Source of the DNA: Chitinispirillaceae bacterium
Lineage (GTDB): Bacteria; Fibrobacterota; Chitinivibrionia; Chitinivibrionales; Chitinispirillaceae
Direction of reading: 5' to 3'
NCBI GenBank assembly: GCA_016932075.1
Contig: JAFGDP010000094.1
Location: 1-30,681 of the forward strand
Length of the DNA: 30,681 bases
Under the pieces are notes generated by a model. It made no database searches and was not told where the DNA came from. It saw nothing but the letters and a program-made list of their open reading frames with translations. Below, piece by piece: positions 7,314-14,990 of this stretch (positions are counted from its first letter, which is position 1; each line of letters opens with the position of its first letter). The position numbers were made by a program, and so were the translations under genes.

Positions 7314-8882
7314 ATGAAACAGATTCTTCTATGCGGTATAATAATCACTTTTCTAAATAACGCGCTTTTTGCCCAATACACCGATACCGCAACGGTACCG
7401 GCTGACACTGCACAGGTTCAGGTGCCAGGCACAGAAACTGCCAAGGTGCAGCGCGTGATATCACCTGCTCCCAGAATATCTCTTTTCCAGACATCCCAGT
7501 TTGATTCTCTGCTCAGTCTCCTGCCAAACGGTGATTCCATACAGCGGCACTGCCAGGTGGTAGCCATGGGGATTGAAGAATCGACCGGCATCCTCGTGGT
7601 GGTGGTCTTCGACGACCAGGGTAACCCGCAAAAACTGCTCGTTAAGCCCGCAGAAATGGAAAAGACCTCCGCTGCCCAGCTCACACCCGGCGCACCGGGG
7701 GCAAAAAAAGTCGAACAGAACGGCAGGACCTGGTTTATTATTGAAACAACGCTTAAATCCAGCTTTACCTATCCTGTCGCATATGGAATCATACTTGATG
7801 ATGGCGATAATACGAACGAACAAGCGATTACCGGCCTTTCGCTTCTTACCATCGGCGGAACACTGTACGGGTCATATTTATTTACAAAAAACAGGGAGCT
7901 GGGTTACGGCAAAGTTGCGCTGATGAATTTCGGATCAACGGTGCTCGGTGGATATTACCCGAGATTCATCTCGCTATTTTTAGAAAATGCAACCAAAATA
8001 AACAAACAACGGTGGTACCAAAAAACTGTTATTGACTCCATAACTGGATTGGAGGAATATACCGAACGGCCGAAAATAACCGATTTTATCTACGCAGGGA
8101 CATCCATGATCGGTTTTCCTCTTGGTATTTTTTTAGGCTCACGCCTGAACATCATAGACATTGATGACTACGGCAAGGCCTCCCTTATGGAATATTTCAG
8201 CCAGACGTTCGGCGCGCTGGCATTCGCGCTACCGGTTTTCTATTACGACGATCCCGTCGATAAAGATTTACACAGGTATATGATAAGCGCGACCGGTCTT
8301 TCCATGTGCATGATTCCCGCAGGATTTTATGGGGGATACTGGTTGGCGCGCAATAGTGAAATATCTTCCGGTCGTGGGACTTTTCCCTATGTAACCGGAG
8401 GCCTGGGTTCGCTTACCGGTTTGGGACTCGCAATGCTCGGAGATGAATACCATGGTATTGCCAGCACCAGGGCGGTTCTCGCCGCCACTATTGCCGGTTA
8501 TGCCGGCGGCTCGTGGCTTGGCCTCAACTACCATCCCCAGATCGACTATAGATTCTGGCAAGCAGTATTTATCGGCGCGTCTTCTGCAGCCGGTGCCGCG
8601 GTCGGGGTCTCGTTTCCCCTCATTGCGAATGCCAACAACCACCGCGCTTATATACTCTCATCACTCGCCGGAGGGTGGACCGGGTTTTTTCTTGGCGAAC
8701 GATTTTCTCTGGACATTTTTGATGTCTCTGAACGGGATAAACGGCCCACTACTCTTAACCTCAGCCTCCCAGGCCTGGCGGCCCTGCCGCTCCTGCTTAC
8801 CCCGTCACACGAATCAGGTTCAGCAAAAAGTTCCGGCCCTGTTCCTGCACTGCCGATTGCGGCTATGGAGTGGCGTTTCTGA
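7314..8882 (+). CDS. Secreted Gly-rich hypothetical protein, possible outer-membrane protein
   Basis: A 522-residue protein that I do not recognise. The ATG at 7314 has AAAGGAG upstream and gives a clean signal peptide (Lys, hydrophobic residues 4-19, cleavage near FAQ at residue 21). A Thr/Ala/Pro-rich linker and a domain of about 100 residues follow. Then come at least eight Gly/Ala-rich hydrophobic stretches, for example LLTIGGTLYGSYLF, ATIAGYAGGSWLGL and SLAGGWTGFFLG. They recur every 40-50 residues, often followed by a charged patch, which suggests internal duplication. The protein ends in MEWRF, and a terminal Phe would fit BAM insertion, yet the stretches are hydrophobic enough to be helices. 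Location is therefore uncertain between outer and inner membrane. Confidence 0.65.
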   Translation: MKQILLCGIIITFLNNALFAQYTDTATVPADTAQVQVPGTETAKVQRVISPAPRISLFQTSQFDSLLSLLPNGDSIQRHCQVVAMGIEESTGILVVVVFDDQGNPQKLLVKPAEMEKTSAAQLTPGAPGAKKVEQNGRTWFIIETTLKSSFTYPVAYGIILDDGDNTNEQAITGLSLLTIGGTLYGSYLFTKNRELGYGKVALMNFGSTVLGGYYPRFISLFLENATKINKQRWYQKTVIDSITGLEEYTERPKITDFIYAGTSMIGFPLGIFLGSRLNIIDIDDYGKASLMEYFSQTFGALAFALPVFYYDDPVDKDLHRYMISATGLSMCMIPAGFYGGYWLARNSEISSGRGTFPYVTGGLGSLTGLGLAMLGDEYHGIASTRAVLAATIAGYAGGSWLGLNYHPQIDYRFWQAVFIGASSAAGAAVGVSFPLIANANNHRAYILSSLAGGWTGFFLGERFSLDIFDVSERDKRPTTLNLSLPGLAALPLLLTPSHESGSAKSSGPVPALPIAAMEWRF

Positions 8883-8949
8883 GGGGCCTGCCCCATGGAT
8901 GTTTTCCGCGCAGTAAGCCCGGACAAGGCTATTTGAGAAATGCGCAACG

Positions 8950-8978
8950 TTGATTTTCAATTGCGTTTGAGGTATTAT
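8950..8978 (+). promoter_or_regulatory. Candidate sigma-70 promoter for the Cys/Tyr-rich barrel gene
   Basis: TTGATT at 8950-8955 and TATTAT at 8973-8978 are separated by 17 bases. The -10 box matches the consensus at five of six positions and the -35 box at four of six. Transcription would begin near 8985, leaving a leader of about 75 bases. The region is AT-rich compared with the genes around it. Confidence 0.42.
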
Positions 8979-9059
8979 GCTAGTAACAGGAGTGTCTGGT
9001 CGCTATACTTGACAAACAATGCCCGACCGAGAGGAACGGTTTTTCAAAGGATGCTACGC

Positions 9060-9662
9060 ATGAAACCAAATCAATATGCGGCTTTTGCCCTTGGACTTGT
9101 CCTCTGCACCGCAGCGTTTGCACGCAGCAACAATTTCGGCGTTGGCCTCATGCTAGGAGAGCCGACCGCGCTTAATGCAAAATTGTGGCTCGGTGAGACC
9201 AAAGCCCTTAATTTTGCTATGGGATGGAGATACTGGGGACCATATTACAACAGAGGAGACTGCGGCTACAGCGATACACGGTGCTACGATAACAGCTTTT
9301 ACAACAACAATCGCGGGTACTGCAACAGCTGCTACTCTTGCGACCCCTATAGTCCAGGATACCGGTGGCGCAGCGTTCATCTGCATGTCGATTTTCTCGT
9401 CCACAACTTTTCTCTCATCTCATCACCTGAGCGTTTCGCCCTGTACTACGGCGGCGGCATGCTGGTGAATTTCGGAGGTTCCTATTATTACGACCAGACC
9501 TTCCACGATTTCCTCATTGGAATTCGCGGGCCTCTTGGCATTACATGGCTCCACCGCAACAGCACATTTGACATCTTTGCCGAATTGGCGCCGGCAATAC
9601 TGGTTGCACCGTATTTTGACCTCATACTCAACGGCGGACTCGGGGGCCGTTACTATTTTTAG
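9060..9662 (+). CDS. Small outer-membrane barrel-like protein with a Cys/Tyr/Asn-rich loop
   Basis: A 200-residue protein of unknown function. The ATG at 9060 has AAAGGA eight bases upstream and a signal peptide with likely cleavage after FA at residue 21. The mature part has amphipathic strands (for example NNFGVGLML, LHVDFLVHNFSL, YYGGGMLVNFGGSYYY) and ends in GGRYYF, the terminal Phe of barrel proteins. Residues 62-102 form an unusual insert rich in Tyr, Asn, Gly and Cys, with Cys at 68, 75, 88, 91 and 94. The insert looks like a surface loop that could form disulfides or bind metal. It follows the 7314 gene on the same strand but has its own likely promoter. Confidence 0.72.
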   Translation: MKPNQYAAFALGLVLCTAAFARSNNFGVGLMLGEPTALNAKLWLGETKALNFAMGWRYWGPYYNRGDCGYSDTRCYDNSFYNNNRGYCNSCYSCDPYSPGYRWRSVHLHVDFLVHNFSLISSPERFALYYGGGMLVNFGGSYYYDQTFHDFLIGIRGPLGITWLHRNSTFDIFAELAPAILVAPYFDLILNGGLGGRYYF

Positions 9663-9750
9663 CGCTGCAGCTATTCGGCGGAATACCGAGGTACCGGGCG
9701 ACAGTTCCAGGATCTTGCCTCACCCCTTCGCGTTTTTCAACGTGGGTAAC

Positions 9751-9784
9751 GGCAACGGTTTATGTGGGGTGCCGTCGCCATTTT
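9751..9784 (+). terminator. Possible rho-independent terminator
   Basis: GGCAACGG at 9751-9758 and CCGTCGCC at 9772-9779 can pair with one mismatch across a 13-base loop, and ATTTT follows. The stem is short and the T-run has only four bases, so this is a weak candidate for ending the barrel gene transcript about 90 bases after its stop. Confidence 0.3.
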
Positions 9785-9809
9785 GACCCATGATATGCCC
9801 TGTGTCAGA

Positions 9810-10571
9810 TCAGGGGTAATCCATGCCCGTCGGCCTGACCACGATGTCGCTTATATGCACGTGGGGCGGCCGGGTCACAATATAAAGCACTGCCTGTGCG
9901 ATGTCATCCCCTATAAGCAATCTGCCGAATTTCTCATGAAAGCTGTTAACCAGCTCGTCGCTGTAACCGGCCGCATTCTGAAACCCGCTCATGACAATAC
10001 CCGGCTCGACCAATGAAACACGGACCCCTTTGGGTCCGACTTCGCGCCGAAGGCCTTCGGCCAGCGCATGCACCGCAAACTTCGAAGCCCCGTATACGGC
10101 GCTGAATGGTGATATATGCCGCCCGACAACCGATCCGATAATGATAATGTCGGCCGCTGATCCAGGATAAGCGTTTTTTTGCGTCTCCACCATTGTTTTG
10201 GCCGCTTTTTGAATACAGGCGAGCGCGCCGCCCACGTTGATCCGTAACACATCATCAAATTGGGCAATGTCAACATTTTTGACTGAACCGGGCAAGCCTC
10301 TGCCCGCATTGGCAACAACGATGTCGGCCTCCCTGCCAAAGCGATCAACAGCCATGTCAAAAAGCCGATTCACGACACCAGTGTCGGCGGCATCCCCGGC
10401 AACATAACAAAACCCGGGTCCGATCTCCTTTTCAAGTGCAGCCAGTTTAGAAGCATTTCTGCCGTTGCCGACCACGCCAAAACCGGCATGGACAAACGTT
10501 CGCATCGTGGCTTCGCCAATACCGGACGTGACACCGGTTACTACGGCAATACGGTTGTACGTATCAGACAT
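9810..10571 (-). CDS. Short-chain dehydrogenase/reductase (classical SDR)
   Basis: A 253-residue NAD(P)-dependent oxidoreductase. The cofactor motif VTGVTSGIG is at residues 11-19 and the structural NAG motif at 88-90. The catalytic set Asn112, Ser147, Tyr160 and Lys164 is complete (YGASK). VSLVEPGIVMSGF after the active site matches the YdfG/serine dehydrogenase-like group, which often reduces 3-hydroxy acids or small carbonyls. Sequence alone does not give the substrate. A GGGAGA ribosome site lies nine bases before the ATG. The gene is divergent from the xylanase and convergent with the barrel gene, so it is probably monocistronic. Confidence 0.92.
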   Translation of the reverse strand: MSDTYNRIAVVTGVTSGIGEATMRTFVHAGFGVVGNGRNASKLAALEKEIGPGFCYVAGDAADTGVVNRLFDMAVDRFGREADIVVANAGRGLPGSVKNVDIAQFDDVLRINVGGALACIQKAAKTMVETQKNAYPGSAADIIIIGSVVGRHISPFSAVYGASKFAVHALAEGLRREVGPKGVRVSLVEPGIVMSGFQNAAGYSDELVNSFHEKFGRLLIGDDIAQAVLYIVTRPPHVHISDIVVRPTGMDYP

Positions 10572-10648
10572 TATCGGTTCTCCCTTCCTGCTCCATCATC
10601 AGTGCTTTACATAACCATACCACCCACGTTAACAGAGCACGCCCCAGT

Positions 10649-10677
10649 AAAATAGCATGCCAGGAACCTGAATGCAA
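10649..10677 (-). promoter_or_regulatory. Weak sigma-70-like promoter for the SDR gene
   Basis: On the minus strand TTGCAT and TATTTT are separated by 17 bases, with a predicted start near 10642 and a leader of about 70 bases to the SDR ATG. The boxes match the consensus at three and four of six positions. The rest of the 248-base divergent gap (10572-10819) is AT-rich near 10730-10760 and contains the palindrome CTAATTAG. No convincing xylanase promoter could be picked out. Confidence 0.25.
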
Positions 10678-10819
10678 GACACGTTCCCCCTTCAATTCGA
10701 TTTATACGCACGCTTTCCATTTTTTTCCCACTAATTAGTAATAGCATATACGTCCTTTTTCAGCTCGATATCCATTCCAAAGCGTGCCTTTTTATTTCTT
10801 CACGGGAGAGGAAGTTACC

Positions 10820-12793
10820 ATGGGAAAAAAGCCGTTTTTTTTCATCGCTCTGACATTCTGTATGGCCGCCGCTTCATCTCCGGTCATCGAAAACGGCGAT
10901 TTTGAAAACGACACGACCGGCTGGGAGTTCAGGCTCCAGTCAGGCGCGGCAGGCACGCTTGCGGTCCTGCCCTCTGACCGTCCGGGCGCGGGCAACTGCG
11001 GCGTGGTCACGGTCACGACCACGGGCGCTGATTTCTACTATGTGCAGATCCTGCAGACCGAGCTGGCCATCAGCCCGTCAAAAACGTACACCATTGCATT
11101 CTACGCAAAAGCCGACGCTGCAAAGCCGTTTCAGCTTGCGTTTCAAAAAGGCGTGTCGGACTACAGCGGCACTTTTAAAACCGTAAACCTGACCACCGCG
11201 TGGCAGCAGTTCAAATTTACCGGCCTTACCCGGCCGTCGCCGGACACCTTGATCCCGGTGCAGCTGGCTTTCTCCGTTGGGAAGAATACGGGGACGTTCT
11301 ATTTTGACGATATCCAGATCATTGACGAAGGCAGAAACATTACGCCCATCCCCGACGACTGGCTCATCAAGGCGAACGAGCGCATTGCCCTGCACCGCAA
11401 GGGTGATTTTACCGTGACCGTGCGCAAGAGCAATGCGGTCATGCCGTCGTGCTCGGTCAAGGTTGACCTTAAAAAAAACGAGTTTCAGTGGGGCACCGCC
11501 ATTGCCATTTCCAGCAACATGGACGATAACGAGCGCAGGTACCGTGATACCGCGAAAAAATATTTCAACTACGGCACGTTTGAAAACGTGTTCAAATGGT
11601 CTGAAATGGAACGGACGCAGAACAGTCCGAATTACGGCGAAGTCAACCGGTACCTTGCCTGGGCTGACAGTGCGGGCTGGGATCTTCGCGGCCACACCCT
11701 GATATGGGGGCGCACCAGGGACAATCACGGCATGCCGTCATGGACAGGGTCGCTTTCAAACGCGGCTCTTATCGCCGCGTGTTCGACGCGGGTTACCCGC
11801 GAGGTGACCGAATACAAGGGCAGACTGAAGGAGTATGACGCGCTCAACGAGCCCTTGCACGAGCGGTGGCTCGACTCGACCCTGGGAGGCGATCACGCGA
11901 TTTATACCAGGATATTCAAATGGGCCAGGGCCGCCGATCCTGCAGCCGAGCTGTATATCAACGAGTACAACATTCTTGAATACAGTGAAAAGGCGGGATA
12001 CGTTTCCCTCGTCGATGAGCTTGTCAAGGCAGGCGCGCCCATCGACGGCATAGGGCTGCAGGGCCATTTCACGAAACGGTTCGTCTGGAAAGAGGTTGCG
12101 CAGAACCTTCAGTACATTGCGGATTACGGGCTGCCCATCAAGATTACCGAGTGCGACATCAACATCGGCGGCATTCCCGAGGACACGCTTGCCATGCTGT
12201 ACGCGACCTTCATGCGGATCGCGTTTTCGCATCCGTCGGTAAACGCGCTCGTGTTCTGGGGCTTTTGGGAAAGCCGTCACTGGCGGCCGAACGGTGCGTT
12301 TTTCAGGTCTGACTGGACAAAACGAGTGGCGGCGGACTCGCTGTACCACCTTGTTCACCGCGAATGGTCAACGCACCTGTCCACCGTTGCGGACGCAAGC
12401 GGCAATGTGGCGTTCAACGGGTTCAACGGCACCTATGAGATTGCGGTCAAGGACGGCGCGCAGTGGAAGGTCTTTCCCGCGCCCGTGGTATTGAGCGGCA
12501 AAGGAACGCGGAGTGTGGGCATTGATATCTCATCGGGAACGGTCGAGCTGCGCAACCCGTCTCTGGACGCATCGTCTTTGGTGACCGGCGCCTTTCGCGA
12601 CCATATTGCTGTCTTTGACACCAGAGGCAGGCTGGTCACTCGCTTTGACAAGGCAGCAGGTGTGCGCCTTATTATCGCAGGGAACGGGAAAGCGTCATTG
12701 CATGGCCGCACGCTCCTGGCACGCGGCGCGTATGTTGTCAAGGTGACGGGGAAAAGAGGGGCGGTTGTCGTGCCGGTGTTGGTAATGAAATAA
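10820..12793 (+). CDS. Secreted GH10 endo-beta-1,4-xylanase with N-terminal CBM and C-terminal tail
   Basis: A 657-residue enzyme that cleaves beta-1,4-xylan outside the cell. It has a signal peptide at residues 1-20, then a CBM4/9-like jelly-roll module at about 22-175 (ENGDFENDTTGWEF start and YFDDIQI end). A GH10 barrel follows at about 185-515. The general acid/base is Glu344 in DALNEP and the nucleophile Glu444 in ITECDI, 100 residues apart as usual for GH10. The C-terminal 110 residues end in a module with VFDTRGRLV and LARGAYVVKVTG, which resembles type IX secretion sorting domains. The ATG at 10820 has GGAGAGGA upstream; an in-frame start 12 codons earlier would spoil the signal peptide. 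No neighbour belongs to xylan use, so it stands alone. Confidence 0.95.
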   Translation: MGKKPFFFIALTFCMAAASSPVIENGDFENDTTGWEFRLQSGAAGTLAVLPSDRPGAGNCGVVTVTTTGADFYYVQILQTELAISPSKTYTIAFYAKADAAKPFQLAFQKGVSDYSGTFKTVNLTTAWQQFKFTGLTRPSPDTLIPVQLAFSVGKNTGTFYFDDIQIIDEGRNITPIPDDWLIKANERIALHRKGDFTVTVRKSNAVMPSCSVKVDLKKNEFQWGTAIAISSNMDDNERRYRDTAKKYFNYGTFENVFKWSEMERTQNSPNYGEVNRYLAWADSAGWDLRGHTLIWGRTRDNHGMPSWTGSLSNAALIAACSTRVTREVTEYKGRLKEYDALNEPLHERWLDSTLGGDHAIYTRIFKWARAADPAAELYINEYNILEYSEKAGYVSLVDELVKAGAPIDGIGLQGHFTKRFVWKEVAQNLQYIADYGLPIKITECDINIGGIPEDTLAMLYATFMRIAFSHPSVNALVFWGFWESRHWRPNGAFFRSDWTKRVAADSLYHLVHREWSTHLSTVADASGNVAFNGFNGTYEIAVKDGAQWKVFPAPVVLSGKGTRSVGIDISSGTVELRNPSLDASSLVTGAFRDHIAVFDTRGRLVTRFDKAAGVRLIIAGNGKASLHGRTLLARGAYVVKVTGKRGAVVVPVLVMK

Positions 12794-12813
12794 AACGACA
12801 GAGCGTTTGATTT

Positions 12814-12857
12814 CCGATACGGGCGTAAAACCCCTTCCGGGTATACGCCCGTATCGG
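12814..12857. terminator. Perfect 14-bp inverted repeat between convergent genes
   Basis: CCGATACGGGCGTA at 12814-12827 is perfectly complementary to 12844-12857, with a 16-base spacer that can add an ACCC/GGGT pair. It lies 20 bases after the xylanase stop and just before the stop of the convergent gene. No T-run follows on either strand, so if it is a terminator it is a non-canonical, possibly bidirectional one. A DNA-binding palindrome is the alternative. Confidence 0.55.
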
Positions 12858-12869
12858 GAATGAGGATAA

Positions 12870-13130
12870 TCAACCCTTGTTCTGCGCTTCTTCCCGCTTC
12901 CTGTTCTCCCAGTTCTTCCTGAACTGTGACGCGTACTTGTCGATCCACTCGCAGTAGATATCGTTGAGCGAGCGGTCGTTTAAGGGATCCCGCTGCAGGT
13001 GCACGCCCATACACCACTTGTACTTTTCCATCTCCTGGATTTCCGCTTCAATGCACGCACGCATATCCGGATCAACCTCATCGGGAATGAATGCTTCCTT
13101 TCCCTTACCTGATGCATGATTATCATTCAT
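12870..13130 (-). CDS. Small hypothetical protein
   Basis: An 86-residue acidic-then-basic, Trp-containing protein. The segment MEKYKWCMGVHLQRDP, followed by DIYCEWIDKYASQFRKNWE, recalls small bacterial proteins of unknown function with a pattern close to HKWxxS...DWIxKYAxxFR. That is from memory and no function is known to me. There is no signal peptide or membrane segment. The ATG at 13130 is preferred; an in-frame GTG five codons upstream (13145) is possible, and neither has a strong ribosome site. It is convergent with the xylanase, with a strong inverted repeat at its 3' end. Confidence 0.55.
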   Translation of the reverse strand: MNDNHASGKGKEAFIPDEVDPDMRACIEAEIQEMEKYKWCMGVHLQRDPLNDRSLNDIYCEWIDKYASQFRKNWENRKREEAQNKG

Positions 13131-13454
13131 GGATGCCTGTCTCACATGGCGCGATCTGTCCCCGTGTTCCGTCTCTTTCCGGAGAGAAACTGCCAGTCAT
13201 CTCGCTACCAGACGAAAAACCACCTATCCACCTATATATAATACCACAAAGTTGCCGGTAACGCCATACCACCTTCGCCAGGAGTGTAAACTTCTGTATT
13301 CAACCGGTTTTAGTAAATTACCTTAGACGGCAACCGGGATTCAATCGGTGCAGGGGGTGGGGTAAAAAAACTGTTGCGCGGGATGGAGGCGAAAAATAAT
13401 AGCCGTAGGGGCAAAAAATCTTTTTCCCCTACGGCTGAACTGGGGCTAAACCAA
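13131..13454. other. Intergenic region of 324 bases
   Basis: No convincing gene was seen in any frame. The left half (13200-13320) is AT-rich and includes TATATATAATA near 13240. This could hold a minus-strand promoter for the small gene at 12870, but no good -35 box accompanies it. The right end contains the terminator of the aldolase gene. A G-rich run lies near 13350-13362. Confidence 0.6.
13392..13436 (-). terminator. Rho-independent terminator of the fba/ribosomal transcript
   Basis: AGCCGTAGGGG and its exact complement (13401-13411 and 13426-13436) form an 11-bp stem with an A/T-rich loop. On the minus strand the stem is followed by ATTATTTTT. It lies 18 bases after the aldolase stop, so it closes the long minus-strand cluster. 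Confidence 0.85.
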
Positions 13455-14453
13455 TTATGCCTGGCCGGCGCTGCCGAGCACGTTCTGGTTCTTGTCGATC
13501 ATCATTTTGACCAGCTCGTCGCGCGCCGGGCCGAGGTACTTGCGCGGGTCAAACTCCTCGGGCTTTTCGGCGAGCGTCTTTCGTATCAGTGCGGTCATGA
13601 CCAGGCGTCCGTCCGAGTCGATGTTGATCTTGCAGACCGCTGAGGTCGCGGCGCGGCGGAGCTGCGCGACCGGAATGCCGACCGCAGCCTTGAGTTTCCC
13701 GCCGTGGTCATTGATGATGGCGACGTATTCCGGCACGACCGAGCTTGCTCCGTGGAGCACGATCGAAAATCCGGGAATGCGGCGCTCGATCTCCTCGAGA
13801 ATGTCGAAGCGCAGGGGCGGCGGCACCAGGATGCCGGTTGCCGGGTCCTTGGTGCACTGCTCGGGTTTGAACTTATAGGCGCCGTGCGAGGTGCCGATGG
13901 AGATGGCGAGCGAATCAACGCCGGTCTTCTTGACGAAATCCTCGACCTGCTCGGGTTGCGTATAGATCGACTTGGCGGCCTGGACGTCGTCTTCGATCCC
14001 GGACAGCACGCCGAGTTCGCCTTCCACGGTCACGTCGTATTTGTGCGCGTACTCGACCACTTTTTTCGTGAGCTCGACGTTTTTGTCATACGGGTGGTGG
14101 GAACCGTCGATCATGACCGACGAGAACCCGCTCTCGATGCAGGAGACGCAGAGTTCGAACGTGTCGCCATGGTCAAGATGGAGCGCGATGGGAATGGTGT
14201 ACCCCGCGTCGCGCGCCATGGCCACGGCGCCCTGGCCCATGTAACGGAGGAGCGTGGCGTTCGCGTATTTCCGCGCGCCGCTCGACACCTGGAGAATTAC
14301 CGGCGATTTGGACTGGCCGCATGCCGTGATGATCGACTGGATCTGCTCCATGTTGTTGAAATTGTACGCCGGGACCGCATACTTGCCGGCCATGGCTTTC
14401 CTGAACATGTCGCGGGTATTGACAAATCCTAAATCCTTATAGCTGACTGCCAT
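13455..14453 (-). CDS. fba: Class II fructose-1,6-bisphosphate aldolase
   Basis: A 332-residue zinc enzyme that interconverts fructose 1,6-bisphosphate with glyceraldehyde 3-phosphate and dihydroxyacetone phosphate in glycolysis and gluconeogenesis. The motif LHLDHGDTFE carries catalytic Asp94 and zinc ligand His95. GELG contributes Glu146. GTSHG (His190) and LHGASS (His234) give the remaining zinc ligands. The length and the SVMIDGSHHPYDKN block fit the type B class II group, for which tagatose-bisphosphate aldolase is a close relative. AAAGGG precedes the ATG. It is 34 bases after rplQ with no terminator between them, so it appears to be the last gene of the ribosomal cluster. Confidence 0.95.
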   Translation of the reverse strand: MAVSYKDLGFVNTRDMFRKAMAGKYAVPAYNFNNMEQIQSIITACGQSKSPVILQVSSGARKYANATLLRYMGQGAVAMARDAGYTIPIALHLDHGDTFELCVSCIESGFSSVMIDGSHHPYDKNVELTKKVVEYAHKYDVTVEGELGVLSGIEDDVQAAKSIYTQPEQVEDFVKKTGVDSLAISIGTSHGAYKFKPEQCTKDPATGILVPPPLRFDILEEIERRIPGFSIVLHGASSVVPEYVAIINDHGGKLKAAVGIPVAQLRRAATSAVCKINIDSDGRLVMTALIRKTLAEKPEEFDPRKYLGPARDELVKMMIDKNQNVLGSAGQA

Positions 14454-14487
14454 ACTGCTGCCCTTTCATGTGGTGTAATAACTGCTG

Positions 14488-14961
14488 TTATGCGGCTGCT
14501 GGTGCTGCGGGCTGCTCTTTTGCCGGAGAGGCCGTCGTTTTTGCGCCGGGGCCGGCCTGCGCCTCCTTCTTTTTCTTTTTGCGCCTGCGCACGGTGTCGG
14601 CGCCGCCGATGCCGACCAGTTCCACGAGCGCCAAGAGCGCGTTGTCGCCCTTGCGCTGCCTGGTCTTGATGATGCGGAGGTATCCGCCGTTGCGGTCCTT
14701 GAATGACGGACCGACAGTCTCGAAGAGTTTCTTGAGCACCACCTTGTCATGGATACGGCGCGCGGCAAGGCGCCTGCTGTGCAGGTCCCCTCTTTTCGCA
14801 TAGGTGATGAGGCGCTCGACCACGCGGCGCACCTCTTTTGCCTTGGGCAGGGTCGTCTCGACCCGCTCTTTATCCAGAATCGAAACCGCCAGGTTGGAAA
14901 GCATGGCCTTGCGGTGGCTCGCCGTCCTGTTGAGTTTCCTTCCTTTTACTAAATGACGCAT
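14488..14961 (-). CDS. rplQ: 50S ribosomal protein L17
   Basis: A 157-residue large-subunit protein that lines the tunnel exit region. The conserved N-terminus [20 protein letters not shown] and the [21 protein letters not shown] block identify it. Residues 126-157 are an added tail, first a Lys/Arg run (RRRKKKKK) and then Ala/Pro/Gln-rich sequence, beyond the usual 115-125 residues. It follows rpoA by 29 bases, the standard alpha-operon order. Confidence 0.97.
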   Translation of the reverse strand: MRHLVKGRKLNRTASHRKAMLSNLAVSILDKERVETTLPKAKEVRRVVERLITYAKRGDLHSRRLAARRIHDKVVLKKLFETVGPSFKDRNGGYLRIIKTRQRKGDNALLALVELVGIGGADTVRRRKKKKKEAQAGPGAKTTASPAKEQPAAPAAA

Positions 14962-14990
14962 TGCTCGTACCTTTTTTAAATGTCACGTGT

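Noticed and set aside
13704..14432. A 242-codon open frame on the plus strand opposite fba
   Set aside because: It lies wholly opposite a well-conserved enzyme gene, has no family match known to me, and its composition is that of a complementary-strand shadow.
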